NCBI RefSeq assembly: GCF_900601905.1
Contig: NZ_UWFA01000416.1
Span: forward strand, 62,001 to 126,000
Direction of reading: 5' to 3'
Source of the DNA: Pseudomonas viridiflava
GTDB taxonomy: Bacteria > Pseudomonadota > Gammaproteobacteria > Pseudomonadales > Pseudomonadaceae
Length of the DNA stretch: 64,000 nucleotides
Shown piece after piece: positions 1 to 7,700 of the stretch; positions within the stretch are counted from its first letter, which is position 1; every line of letters begins with the position of its first letter. Below the pieces are notes generated by a model, which was not told the DNA's origin, did no database searches, and saw only the letters and a program-made list of their open reading frames with translations. The position numbers were made by a program, and so were the translations under genes.

Positions 1-125
1 CTCAGGCGATTTTCCCTTTACCAATGGAACTGCTGGAAAAAATCGCCCGCTTCGTTGCAGACCAATCGGGCGAGCCGCGGCTGGTGATCAGCGGCGGCGG
101 CCAGTTCGACATCATGCCGGTCTGA
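1..125 (+). CDS. 3' end of an unidentified CDS (partial)
   Basis: The window opens inside an open frame that ends at a TGA at 123-125. The 40 visible C-terminal residues include a helical stretch followed by SGGGQFDIMPV. I do not recognise the family. It ends 43 bases before the first of two paralogous toxin-like genes on the same strand, so it may belong to the same operon. Confidence 0.5.
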   Translation, partial: QAIFPLPMELLEKIARFVADQSGEPRLVISGGGQFDIMPV

Positions 126-168
126 CGCCGGCATTCGTTGCAATAACCACAAGCAGAGGATGAGCTCA

Positions 169-1344
169 ATGGGTAACATTTTTTCTGATATCGGCGACAG
201 CGTCGGAATAGGGCTGACCGATGCCAAGGACGGCATGCTGGAGGCGTTCAACGGTGATCGCCACGCCCGACTGGTGGCCGCGCAGCGCCAGTTGGAGCTT
301 ATGGCTAAGGACCTTAGGGATACCCAGCCGATCTACAACGAGCTGAATCAGGCGTATTCCGAAGTACTGCAAACTCTGGTGATGCAGGCCGAGAAGTTCA
401 AAGGCACCTTCGAGTTCCATGCTTCGGGCACGTTGGTCGATGTATTGCGCATGGCGTCTGCTATCGGATTTTCTATCAGCGCGGTCACCAGTGGCGTCTC
501 CGCGATCACTTGGATACCCGGCAAAGTGCTCCAATACGGCGCGCGACTCTGGGCGTTGCTTTCCCCGGCCCGTACCACCTTGGCTGCTACCGAGGTCGAG
601 ATGCTGGTGGTTAACATTGCGGCGCGTGGCGCCACCACAGCTGCTGAAAGCGCCACCACCGTCAGCTCGGCGCTGCGCATCGGCACTGGCCTGGCCAAGT
701 TCGGCGCGCAAGTGGGCAAGATCACGCTGCTGCTTGGCCTGGTGACCACGCTGTTCCAAGTGGTGCTAGGGGGGGTTGAGGTCGCGCATATTCGCAATGC
801 GCAGAAGGAAATCGACGGCCACATGGAAGAGCTCAAGAAGCTGCTGCCTGATTTACAGAAAGAGTTCGACGCCATCGTGGTCACGCTCCAGCAGACCTAC
901 GAGCAGCTGGTGCCACTGGTAGACGGCAAGCACGTGCTGCTTATCTGCGAAGGCACAAAGCAGAAACGCGTCTGCCTGGAAGATTTTTTTTACGATATCC
1001 GCAGCGTCACCCAGGCCATTTTGGACCAGGGGCACGAAGACATGACCGCTTTCCAAGCCTTGCGCGCGAGGCTGTCGGCCAATAACGCGCTGATACGCAC
1101 CACCCTGGTACCGAAGATAAACGCCTTGACCATCGACGTCAGCACGCTCGGCCAAAAGGTGTTGATCGCCTTCAATGCCCTGAGCAACGGCGTGCCACTG
1201 GTAGTGGTCGAGACCTTTGCCGGGCTCGAGAAGGAGCTTTTGGTGCAGCTGGATACGTTCCGCCTGGAGAACCATGGCAACGGCAAGCAGCCCAAACTGC
1301 AACTGGCCGGCGATGGCACGCTGAGTATCGGTGTCGCGGCCTAA
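169..1344 (+). CDS. Helical, membrane-active protein; first of a paralogous toxin-like pair
   Basis: This 391-residue protein is mostly long amphipathic helices, with hydrophobic stretches in the middle (about residues 85-115 and 185-205) and no signal peptide. That layout is typical of alpha-helical pore-forming toxins of the ClyA / XaxAB type; the assignment is by architecture, not a certain family match. The ATG at 169 is preferred over the one at 160 because AGAGGA lies at a proper distance from it. The next gene is a paralogue: both carry a conserved block near residues 245-290 (here LEDFFYDIR, there LDTFFADIR). The gap between the two genes is 24 bases, so co-expression as a two-component system is likely. 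Confidence 0.6.
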   Translation: MGNIFSDIGDSVGIGLTDAKDGMLEAFNGDRHARLVAAQRQLELMAKDLRDTQPIYNELNQAYSEVLQTLVMQAEKFKGTFEFHASGTLVDVLRMASAIGFSISAVTSGVSAITWIPGKVLQYGARLWALLSPARTTLAATEVEMLVVNIAARGATTAAESATTVSSALRIGTGLAKFGAQVGKITLLLGLVTTLFQVVLGGVEVAHIRNAQKEIDGHMEELKKLLPDLQKEFDAIVVTLQQTYEQLVPLVDGKHVLLICEGTKQKRVCLEDFFYDIRSVTQAILDQGHEDMTAFQALRARLSANNALIRTTLVPKINALTIDVSTLGQKVLIAFNALSNGVPLVVVETFAGLEKELLVQLDTFRLENHGNGKQPKLQLAGDGTLSIGVAA

Positions 1345-1368
1345 TAGGTCTTTTCGGAGGTACGAGCT

Positions 1369-2499
1369 TTGATCAATTTCAGTGATATCACCACCGCCGC
1401 AGAAGACCTTGTGCAGGGCTTCGGCGAGGCGCTGCAGCCCACTCGTGCCCGTGCTTTGGAGCAGGCCGCACGGCGCCTGGACAACTTGCATGAAGACATC
1501 GTCGAGGCCAGCCAGTTTCTCGACAATGCTGCGCTAATGTTGCATCAGGTAGCCGATCAGATCGCATTGGAGGTGCGCGACCTCAACCGGATACTGCCCG
1601 CAAACGAACGCAGCAGGCACGTACCAGTAGACGCGTTACGTAGCTTGCGCAAGGGAGTGAACACTTTTCGCACCATCTTCAGGACAGTGGGCTGGGCCAG
1701 TACAGGCGGGGCCTACGTTGCCGAACTGAGCCTACTGTCGGTCAGCCGCATTCTGAGCACGGCCAAGCCCGTACACGACGGCATCGAGATGGTGCGCCTA
1801 GGCATGGTCGCCAGCCCGATGATGAACAGCGTCATGGTGACGGGCCGTGCGGCGACCATCGCTCGGCTTACCCGCTGCGCCCAGGTATTCGGCAAGGTCG
1901 CGGCGATGCTGGGTGTGGTGGTCAACATCTGCGATGTAATTTTGCGCACCAAAGCCGTGGCAGATATGCGCAGCTATAAAGCGCATATCCACGGGGAACT
2001 CAAGAAGCTCAACGAAGAAATTCCTGAGTTGAGCAAGGCGATAGAGGAGCTGCTCGAAGCCATGCAGTCGATTTACCTGCCTTTGGCCGATGAGGAGGAG
2101 GGCGAGCATGTGGTGCGGGACACGCATGGGCATCGTTTGGTACTGGATACGTTTTTCGCTGACATCCGCCAGTTGCCAACGCTGATCGAGCTCCAGCAGG
2201 GCCAGGCGGGTGGCGAAGTGCGCAGTTTGATCGTGCGTTTATATGATCAGTCGGCCCTGGCCAGGGCGGCCTTCGTCGAAGCGAGCTCCAGACGTCAGCA
2301 TGGTCTGGCGGCCTTCGCTGCCGAGGTAGAGGCGCTGGGCAAGGCGTTGCGGGCGGGTGTGACGGTAGAGCAAGCCCGGAGCACTTTCACCCTGCTGCCG
2401 GAAACGTTGTTAACAGACGTGGACGGCATCGTTGCGAACGGCCAGGTGCCTCGGCTGGAGTTGGATTACTTGGGCGAGGTAACGGTGCGCACGGCTTAG
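1369..2499 (+). CDS. Second member of the paralogous toxin-like pair
   Basis: This 376-residue protein starts at TTG, supported by a strong GGAGG Shine-Dalgarno eight bases upstream. Like its neighbour it is nearly all helical, with a weaker central hydrophobic region (about residues 110-200), a coiled-coil-like segment around residues 205-235 and the shared FFADIR block. No signal peptide is visible. Divergent paralogues in tandem fit an A/B pore-forming toxin, in which one subunit inserts and the other activates or scaffolds, as in XaxA/XaxB. The function is inferred from architecture only. A REP-like palindrome lies just after the stop. Confidence 0.55.
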   Translation: MINFSDITTAAEDLVQGFGEALQPTRARALEQAARRLDNLHEDIVEASQFLDNAALMLHQVADQIALEVRDLNRILPANERSRHVPVDALRSLRKGVNTFRTIFRTVGWASTGGAYVAELSLLSVSRILSTAKPVHDGIEMVRLGMVASPMMNSVMVTGRAATIARLTRCAQVFGKVAAMLGVVVNICDVILRTKAVADMRSYKAHIHGELKKLNEEIPELSKAIEELLEAMQSIYLPLADEEEGEHVVRDTHGHRLVLDTFFADIRQLPTLIELQQGQAGGEVRSLIVRLYDQSALARAAFVEASSRRQHGLAAFAAEVEALGKALRAGVTVEQARSTFTLLPETLLTDVDGIVANGQVPRLELDYLGEVTVRTA

Positions 2500-2528
2500 T
2501 CCGCACTGGCTGACACAGCGGGTGCGCT

Positions 2529-2549
2529 TTCGCGGGCGAGCCCGCTCTG
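2529..2549. repeat. REP-like palindrome
   Basis: The inverted repeat GCGGGC-GA-GCCCGC (2532-2545) sits in a TTCGCGGGCGAGCCCGCTC context, which matches the widespread Pseudomonas REP sequence. It lies about 30 bases after the toxin-pair stop codon, a usual REP location. Confidence 0.7.
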
Positions 2550-2569
2550 TTAGCGGTCAAACAGCACCA

Positions 2570-2870
2570 TCATACGACTGTGACTTCGCGGCTTCGGGTG
2601 TGCCGGGCCTCAAGACTCGGCTGCGCTACGTGCGCGGTGAAAGCATCGAACTGGCCGCCTTCAATGCCGAGGGCCGCAAGAAGCGTTAATTCCAGATGGA
2701 GTTGGGTTACGTTCTTCAGAGTGGCGCGTGACAAAATCGGGCTGATGGCGAGCAAGTCGATGGAGCGCAAGGACTTCTCGGGCGGTACCGTCTTTCGCGA
2801 TGAAAACCAGAGCCGCTTCCTGCTGCTCTACACCGTGGCGCTGTGGGTCAGTCCTGACACACCTTCCTGA
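2570..2870 (+). pseudogene. Degenerate coding remnants
   Basis: The stretch 2500-3100 holds no intact gene. On the + strand one short frame ends at 2688 (reading ...YVRGESIELAAFNAEGRKKR then stop). Another frame ends at 2870 and contains MASKSMERKDFSGGTVF. These look like the tails of genes broken by deletion, but I cannot identify the parents. The remaining bases up to 3100 show nothing recognisable apart from the upstream region of the APS kinase gene. Confidence 0.25.
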
Positions 2871-3100
2871 GCAAGCGCAGTGGCTCTCTGCACGCTCTTC
2901 GACGGCCAGCGCTGCGGTATATGATAGATCGCGGATGCTGATTTCTGACACGAACCTGGGTGGAGATGGGGGGCATCCAGTGCAGATCGAAGCCGCATAA
3001 TAAGAAGCAGGGTGCATCTGTGATAGAGGTGATTGTCCAGCACCATTTGGGCTGGATGTGTAGGCACAACTCTGAATAACCGGCCAGGATATAGGTAAAG

Positions 3101-3655
3101 ATGAGTATCGAAGGAACCGATCAGCAGACCCCCCGCCCGCATGCTCATGTTTTCTGGCTCACCGGTCTGCCAGCAGCGGGCAAGACCACCTTGGCTCGTG
3201 GCCTTGAGCAACGGATCAAGGCCGTCGGGCAGGGCGCCGTAGTGCTTGATGGTGATGAGCTCCGGCGCGGTCTGTGTGCCGATCTGGGCATGGACGATCA
3301 GGGTCGCCGGGAGAATATCCGCCGTGCCGGTGAAGTCGCTGCGCTCTTGCAACGGGCCGGCCTGCATGTGATTTGCGCCTTTGTGTCGCCTTTTGCCGAA
3401 GATCGGCAAAGAGTGCGGGGCATGTTCGCGGCAGGCCAGTTCAGTGAAGTGCATCTATCGACATCACTGCAAGAATGCATGCGACGCGACCCCAAAGGTT
3501 TGTACGAGCGAGCGCTGCGCGGTGAACTTTATAATCTTACCGGCTGGGATGCGCCGTTCGAGGTTCCAGAGCATGCCGAATTCACCTTCAACAGTGAACA
3601 GGCAGATAGCACTGCCATGCTTGACGCTCTGCTAAGGCGGGCGACTGGCAGTTGA
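3101..3655 (+). CDS. cysC: Adenylylsulfate (APS) kinase
   Basis: APS kinase phosphorylates adenylylsulfate at the 3' position to give PAPS, the sulfate donor for sulfotransferases. The 184-residue length is normal for a stand-alone enzyme. The P-loop GLPAAGKTT is at about residues 22-30, followed by VLDGDELRRGL and the family block RRENIRRAGEVA. The CysC C-terminal pattern DPKGLYERA...NLTGWDAPFE is also present. No ATP sulfurylase (CysD/CysN) is adjacent, so APS must come from elsewhere in the genome. Its presence next to one broken and one intact sulfotransferase suggests it supplies PAPS for protein or small-molecule sulfation here, not for cysteine synthesis. This recalls RaxP in Xanthomonas. 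Confidence 0.9.
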   Translation: MSIEGTDQQTPRPHAHVFWLTGLPAAGKTTLARGLEQRIKAVGQGAVVLDGDELRRGLCADLGMDDQGRRENIRRAGEVAALLQRAGLHVICAFVSPFAEDRQRVRGMFAAGQFSEVHLSTSLQECMRRDPKGLYERALRGELYNLTGWDAPFEVPEHAEFTFNSEQADSTAMLDALLRRATGS

Positions 3656-4111
3656 GCTGCGTCTCGACTCAGGCAATGACCTAGCCGGTAAGGAGCACTC
3701 CTGCAAGCAGTGCGAGATCCTAACCGGTCTGCCAGCAGCCGGGTAAAAACTTTTGTAATGCTGAAGTCCATATAGGCGGGAGAAGCCCCGGTACTTGTCT
3801 TGGCCGGCCATGCCCTTGACCACCGACAGTCCGCCCAGATAGATAAAGCCATACCAGGCACTGCGGCGCCCCGTGGTGCACCGAACAATCCCGTGCTCAG
3901 CGAGCCGCTGCGGGCATGCCCCCAGTAAGGCATAGCCCAGCCTCCCGCCCGGCGTGTCGCACCGCTTGCTGGGCTCCGAGAGGGCAACGCATTGCGGCAG
4001 TGTCGTGAGCATCCGGGTTATCAGTGTCGAGCCGCAGCGCGACACATGCAGAATGAGGGCGCTCAGGGGCAGGGTGTCGGGTATTTGTTCCAGATAGGGC
4101 GCATCACGCAT
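3632..4111 (-). pseudogene. Truncated sulfotransferase
   Basis: The N-terminus (LILHVSRCGSTLITRML) is the 5'-phosphosulfate-binding loop of a PAPS-dependent sulfotransferase, followed by LPQCVALSEP, the usual next block. After that the sequence no longer looks like the family, and the frame ends after 159 residues, about half to two-thirds of the normal length, overlapping the 3' end of cysC by 24 bases. I read it as a sulfotransferase cut and rearranged at its 3' side. A 17-bp copy of the cysC P-loop DNA lies within it at 3723-3739. It follows the GNAT gene on the same strand. Confidence 0.6.
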
Positions 4112-4114
4112 GCT

Positions 4115-4591
4115 TCAGCCCTGCCAGCACATGAGTACGGAAAGTTCGTCACCGGCGACGGTGACGAAGCCTAGCGCCTGATACAAGCACAATGCCCGCA
4201 GGTTATGCCGTTGCACGCGCAGCTCCAGCGGCACTTGGGCAGTTGTCGCCTGCTGCTGTGCCCAGCGCAGCAGCGCTGTGCCCGTGCCTTGCGAACGCTC
4301 GTCGGTCAGGACCGTGATATCGACAATATGCAGGCGCTGTTGATTGGTATCGAGTACAAGTCGGGCAGTGCTTCGGCCGTCGCGCGCTAGCAGCAGATTA
4401 CGGGCATTGGGATAGTGGCTGCGATGACCGTGCTCGTGGATGTTCTGTTGCATGGTAATCAGAGCGTCAATGGCCGGATTGTTTCCCAAGCAGGTCAGGT
4501 CCTCACGAACACTGCGGTACAAGGCATCGAGAAAGGGTTGGTCGGCGGGTGTTGCGTCGCGCAGGTCCAGGGGGGAGCAACGGTCGGGCAT
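4115..4591 (-). CDS. GNAT-family N-acetyltransferase
   Basis: This 158-residue protein has the GNAT fold signature: motif A (VDITVLTDERSQGTGTALL, about residues 90-108) carries the acetyl-CoA pyrophosphate-binding loop Q/RxxGxG/A. LRVQRHNLRALCLYQALGF follows as motif B. It probably acetylates a protein or small-molecule amine; the substrate is unknown. It lies 76 bases downstream of a tail-collar protein gene and directly upstream of the sulfotransferase remnant, all on the same strand, so it may modify the collar proteins. Confidence 0.8.
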   Translation of the reverse strand: MPDRCSPLDLRDATPADQPFLDALYRSVREDLTCLGNNPAIDALITMQQNIHEHGHRSHYPNARNLLLARDGRSTARLVLDTNQQRLHIVDITVLTDERSQGTGTALLRWAQQQATTAQVPLELRVQRHNLRALCLYQALGFVTVAGDELSVLMCWQG

Positions 4592-4667
4592 TACGCTGTG
4601 TCCACGGGAATGGCTGGAAAGCCGCCCGTTACCGGAGCAATGCTTGGTAACGGGGGCTCAAGGGCGG

Positions 4668-5309
4668 TCAGTTGCGTGTAGGGAAAATCCCGCTTGTGCA
4701 GATGATGAAGTTGAGCGCCAGGTAAGGCGGCGTCACCTTGAAGGTCGAAGCGACGGTGATGGGGGCATTGGTCGTGACGTTTGGCCCGATCGACAATGTG
4801 CCGGTGCCAGTGATCTCGGTACTCACCCCCCCCAGATTCACGGTGCCTCCAGGCGGTGCACTGGCAGGTTGATAAATCGCGGCCGTCGTCTGTGTACCGC
4901 TGGGGCTGGCGCTCAGGACCGAGTCTTTCTGTGCAACCAGTTGAGCGCCGGTTTGCGAGACGCCCACATTGACGGTGGTCTCCGCAGTCATTGCTGTCAG
5001 CGCCAACACGGCAGGGTGCGTATGGGCCGGCAGATGGTTGACATTGAGTACCGCCGTGCCGGTCGCCGTAGAGAGTTTCTCCTGAGCGACATCGGCCAGC
5101 GCAGTGTTCGGGCCCGCCCCCAGCACAAACCGCCCACGCATGTCAGGAAGTGCAAAAGTGGTCTGGCCATTGCCGCCGTAACAAGAACCCAATAACGAGA
5201 ATAATGCCTGATTGTTATTAACAGTCAGTAGTGCGCCATTACATAAAGCCCAACCTCTGGGAGCGAAATCCAGAGACCAGGGAAGAATTGTTCCGAGATA
5301 CGATTCCAT
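4668..5309 (-). CDS. Phage tail-collar domain (Mdp-like) protein 1
   Basis: This 213-residue protein begins with MESYLGTILPWSLDFAPRGW, then LCNGALLTVNNNQALFSLLG and the collar signature YGGNGQTTFALPDMRGRF. Members of this family (Microcystis MdpB and tail-collar proteins) are free-standing bacterial proteins with the N-terminal fold of phage tail-fibre collars. No signal peptide is visible. It is the most downstream of three paralogues in tandem. There are no tail, capsid or lysis genes around it, so this is not a prophage. The role is unknown; surface or extracellular trimeric structures are a reasonable guess. Confidence 0.85.
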   Translation of the reverse strand: MESYLGTILPWSLDFAPRGWALCNGALLTVNNNQALFSLLGSCYGGNGQTTFALPDMRGRFVLGAGPNTALADVAQEKLSTATGTAVLNVNHLPAHTHPAVLALTAMTAETTVNVGVSQTGAQLVAQKDSVLSASPSGTQTTAAIYQPASAPPGGTVNLGGVSTEITGTGTLSIGPNVTTNAPITVASTFKVTPPYLALNFIICTSGIFPTRN

Positions 5310-5393
5310 AGTTTTTTCCTCGCCGCGTCGGGCATGACCGACACGCTTATCTCATTGAAATAGGTGGTGTACGCCTTACCGGTATGGCCGTTT

Positions 5394-6044
5394 TCAATTA
5401 GGTGTCGGGAACTCGCCGCTTACGCAAATGATGTAGTTGAGGGTAAGGCTGTTGGCGGCGACCACTGAGGTTGTCGTGTTTATCACCGAAACCGGGCTAT
5501 GGGTTGTGGTGTTTGCCCCAACCGTTGCACTGCCGGTGCCGCCTATCTGCGTCGACACGCCTCCCAGATGTACCGGGTCGGTTGGAGGCGTGCCGGTGGG
5601 CAGGTAGATGGCCGCGGCCAGTTGAGTGCCACTTGGCGTGCCAGTCAGCACGGAGGTTTCAGAAGGGACGAGCTGACCGCCACTGTTTGCGGTCCCCACC
5701 TGAATGTTTGTAGTGCCCTTGATGTCGGTCAGCGTGACCGTGGCGGGATGCTGGTGAGGCGGCAGGTTAGCGTTGGTAATCGAGCCCACGGCAGGAAATG
5801 TGGACGCTGTGCCGCCGTCGGTTTCGCCTGGAATTTCTACGGTGCTCGTACCCTGTAACAGCTGACCCTGCAGATTGGGTAGGGCGAACGTAGTAGAACC
5901 GTCCCCGCCATATTGGGTCCCAAGGATAGTGAACAGCGCGGTGTTGGATCTGACGTCCAGAAGTGCACCATTACAGAACGCCCAGTCACGCGGGGCAAAG
6001 TTCAGAGGCCAGGGTACGATCATGCCAATGTATGCAAAGTCCAT
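5394..6044 (-). CDS. Phage tail-collar domain (Mdp-like) protein 2
   Basis: The start is taken at the ATG at 6044 (MDFAYIGMIVPWPLNFAPRD), which has AGGAGAA just upstream, and not at the longer upstream in-frame possibility. This gives 216 residues, like its two neighbours. The N-terminal collar block is followed by GTQYGGDGSTTFALPNLQG and a Ser/Thr/Gly-rich beta domain with the HxHPA element (LPPHQHPATVTL). It is clearly paralogous to the genes on either side, and the divergence among the three suggests specialised roles rather than simple dosage. Confidence 0.85.
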   Translation of the reverse strand: MDFAYIGMIVPWPLNFAPRDWAFCNGALLDVRSNTALFTILGTQYGGDGSTTFALPNLQGQLLQGTSTVEIPGETDGGTASTFPAVGSITNANLPPHQHPATVTLTDIKGTTNIQVGTANSGGQLVPSETSVLTGTPSGTQLAAAIYLPTGTPPTDPVHLGGVSTQIGGTGSATVGANTTTHSPVSVINTTTSVVAANSLTLNYIICVSGEFPTPN

Positions 6045-6168
6045 CTCATTCTCCTGTTCAGGCCGGTCATCACCGGCTTGCTCATGTACACGGGGTACAG
6101 AGGACCTAAAAGTGTCGCTTTGACAGGGCGGCAAGCAGCCCTGCGCGGTAAGACTTCAATACGTGGAG

Positions 6169-6828
6169 TCAGGGGCGTGACGGAAACTCACCTGAAACGC
6201 AGATCAGATAGTTCAGGGTCAAGGTCGCCGGTAGCGCTGTGACAGCACCGTTAATCACAACCGGCGTTACACCCGCAGTGTTGCCCGTAACGGCGTCGCT
6301 GACAGCGACCGCCGTCGTGGCACTTAGTGTCGTTGTAACGCCGCCCAGGGACACCGGAACGAGCTGGGCTGTGGTGGCAGGCAGATAAATCGCAGCCGCT
6401 TGCTGAGAGCCGGACGTTGTGCCGCTCAACAAGGCATTTTCCGTAGGGATGACCTGGCCTTTGTTTGCATCAGTGCTGAGTTTTACGGTAGTGATTGCCG
6501 TTAAACCGGTCAGTGAAATACCGCTATCAGGATGGCTGTGCGCAGGCAGGTTATCGGCAGTCAGAGTGGCGGTGCCGGTGGTTGCCGAGGTCAGGTTGCC
6601 ACCGATTGCCGTCAGCGGGATGGTAGGGGAAACCCCTATCGGAAATCTGCCAATCAGATTGGGCAGGGCAAAATCGGTCGTGCCGTTGCCGCCATACGTT
6701 GTGCCTATGAGCGCATAAAGCGCTTCGTTGCCGTTAATATTCAATAACGCGCCATTACAGAGCATCCAGTTGCGGGGCACAAATTTGCCGGCCCACAAGA
6801 CAACACTCCCAAGATAGCAATCAGACAT
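6169..6828 (-). CDS. Phage tail-collar domain (Mdp-like) protein 3
   Basis: This 219-residue protein starts at an ATG preceded by GGGAGAAG. It begins MSDCYLGSVVLWAGKFVPRN, followed by LCNGALLNINGNEALYALIG and TYGGNGTTDFALPNLIGRF. It is first in the leftward series collar3-collar2-collar1-GNAT-sulfotransferase remnant, so the promoter of that series should lie in the 6829-7700 gap, divergent from the secretion operon. The middle is a threonine-rich beta domain with DNLPAHSHPDSG. Confidence 0.85.
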   Translation of the reverse strand: MSDCYLGSVVLWAGKFVPRNWMLCNGALLNINGNEALYALIGTTYGGNGTTDFALPNLIGRFPIGVSPTIPLTAIGGNLTSATTGTATLTADNLPAHSHPDSGISLTGLTAITTVKLSTDANKGQVIPTENALLSGTTSGSQQAAAIYLPATTAQLVPVSLGGVTTTLSATTAVAVSDAVTGNTAGVTPVVINGAVTALPATLTLNYLICVSGEFPSRP

Positions 6829-7700
6829 TCACTTCTCCCTGATTTTCTATTGCTGTTAATGCGATTGGAAAGTTTTATACGGATGTCTCGATACCCAGTT
6901 AAAAACTGGGGAAGAGGAAGGAGCAACCGTACAAACTAGTACAACTCGCTTCATGCAGGCCGCACTGTTCTTTGCAGTCAGGCGCAAGCCGGGCAGCTCA
7001 AGTTGATTCGAGATTAGACGCGGCGCTTATCCAGGCGAGAGCCAGGGGAGCAAGGCCTTGATAGAAAGGGGGAGGGCAATGAGGGCAGGGTGCAACTGCC
7101 GATGGCGCATACAAAACTTGTGCATGATTTCGTCCGTTGAAATGGCCTGACAAAAGAGTGGCACTGATGTATGGCATATGGCCACCCATAAGTCGAGTAT
7201 AAATAATCTCTGAGACATGGATCACATTTCTGCTTTTTTAAAAGCTGCGTGAAAGCTTTCCTTGTTTGTGCCGATAGAAATGAGATCGGGCGTGTCGGGA
7301 TTTTAGTCGGCTCATCATTGGCAATTTGACATCACTGCTGGCAACGGATAGCTTTTCGTCCGTTGATTAATTGGCTTGCCCTAGGCGTCGCGAGAGTGAA
7401 GCACTTGGATACTCAGGTACAGCCGTTCCAGTGAGGACGTGATAGTCAACATTTATAGAAGGATTTCTTGTCGTTTCGCAAAGCGTGTCAGGCAGTGCCG
7501 ACCTTGTTTCTGGCGGCAGGCCATGAGTAAAGGGGTGCAAACGACAGGGATCGTGGTCCCTCTGCACATCCCCTGCATCGCATTTGCGGTCTGGCAGAGC
7601 TAAAGGGATTTTTCTGAGCAGGCCGAGCCTGCTCAATGACCGGCGGCGGTTCGCGCCGCCATAGGCGTTTTGCCTATTCGATCGGGGAAGTGGAAGTCTT
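6829..7700. other. Divergent intergenic region
   Basis: These 872 bases separate the leftward collar-protein series from the rightward secretion operon. I see no credible gene: short open frames on both strands have no ribosome-binding site and no family resemblance. It must hold the promoters for both directions, but no clear sigma-factor or operator consensus could be called by eye. Two tandem hairpins lie at the right-hand end (entered separately). Confidence 0.6.
7642..7677 (+). promoter_or_regulatory. Two tandem hairpins in the tolC leader
   Basis: Hairpin 1 is GGCGGCG-GTTCG-CGCCGCC (7642-7660). Hairpin 2 begins at the next base: ATAGGC-GTTTT-GCCTAT (7661-7677). They end 23 bases before the ATG at 7701, so in the transcript they would sit next to the ribosome-binding site. 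There is no terminal T-run, so translational or RNA-stability control is more likely than termination. Confidence 0.5.

Noticed and set aside
4668..6828. A prophage or tailocin, suggested by tail-collar domains
   Set aside because: No other tail, baseplate, lysis or capsid gene is present, and the three genes are free-standing paralogues like Mdp proteins.
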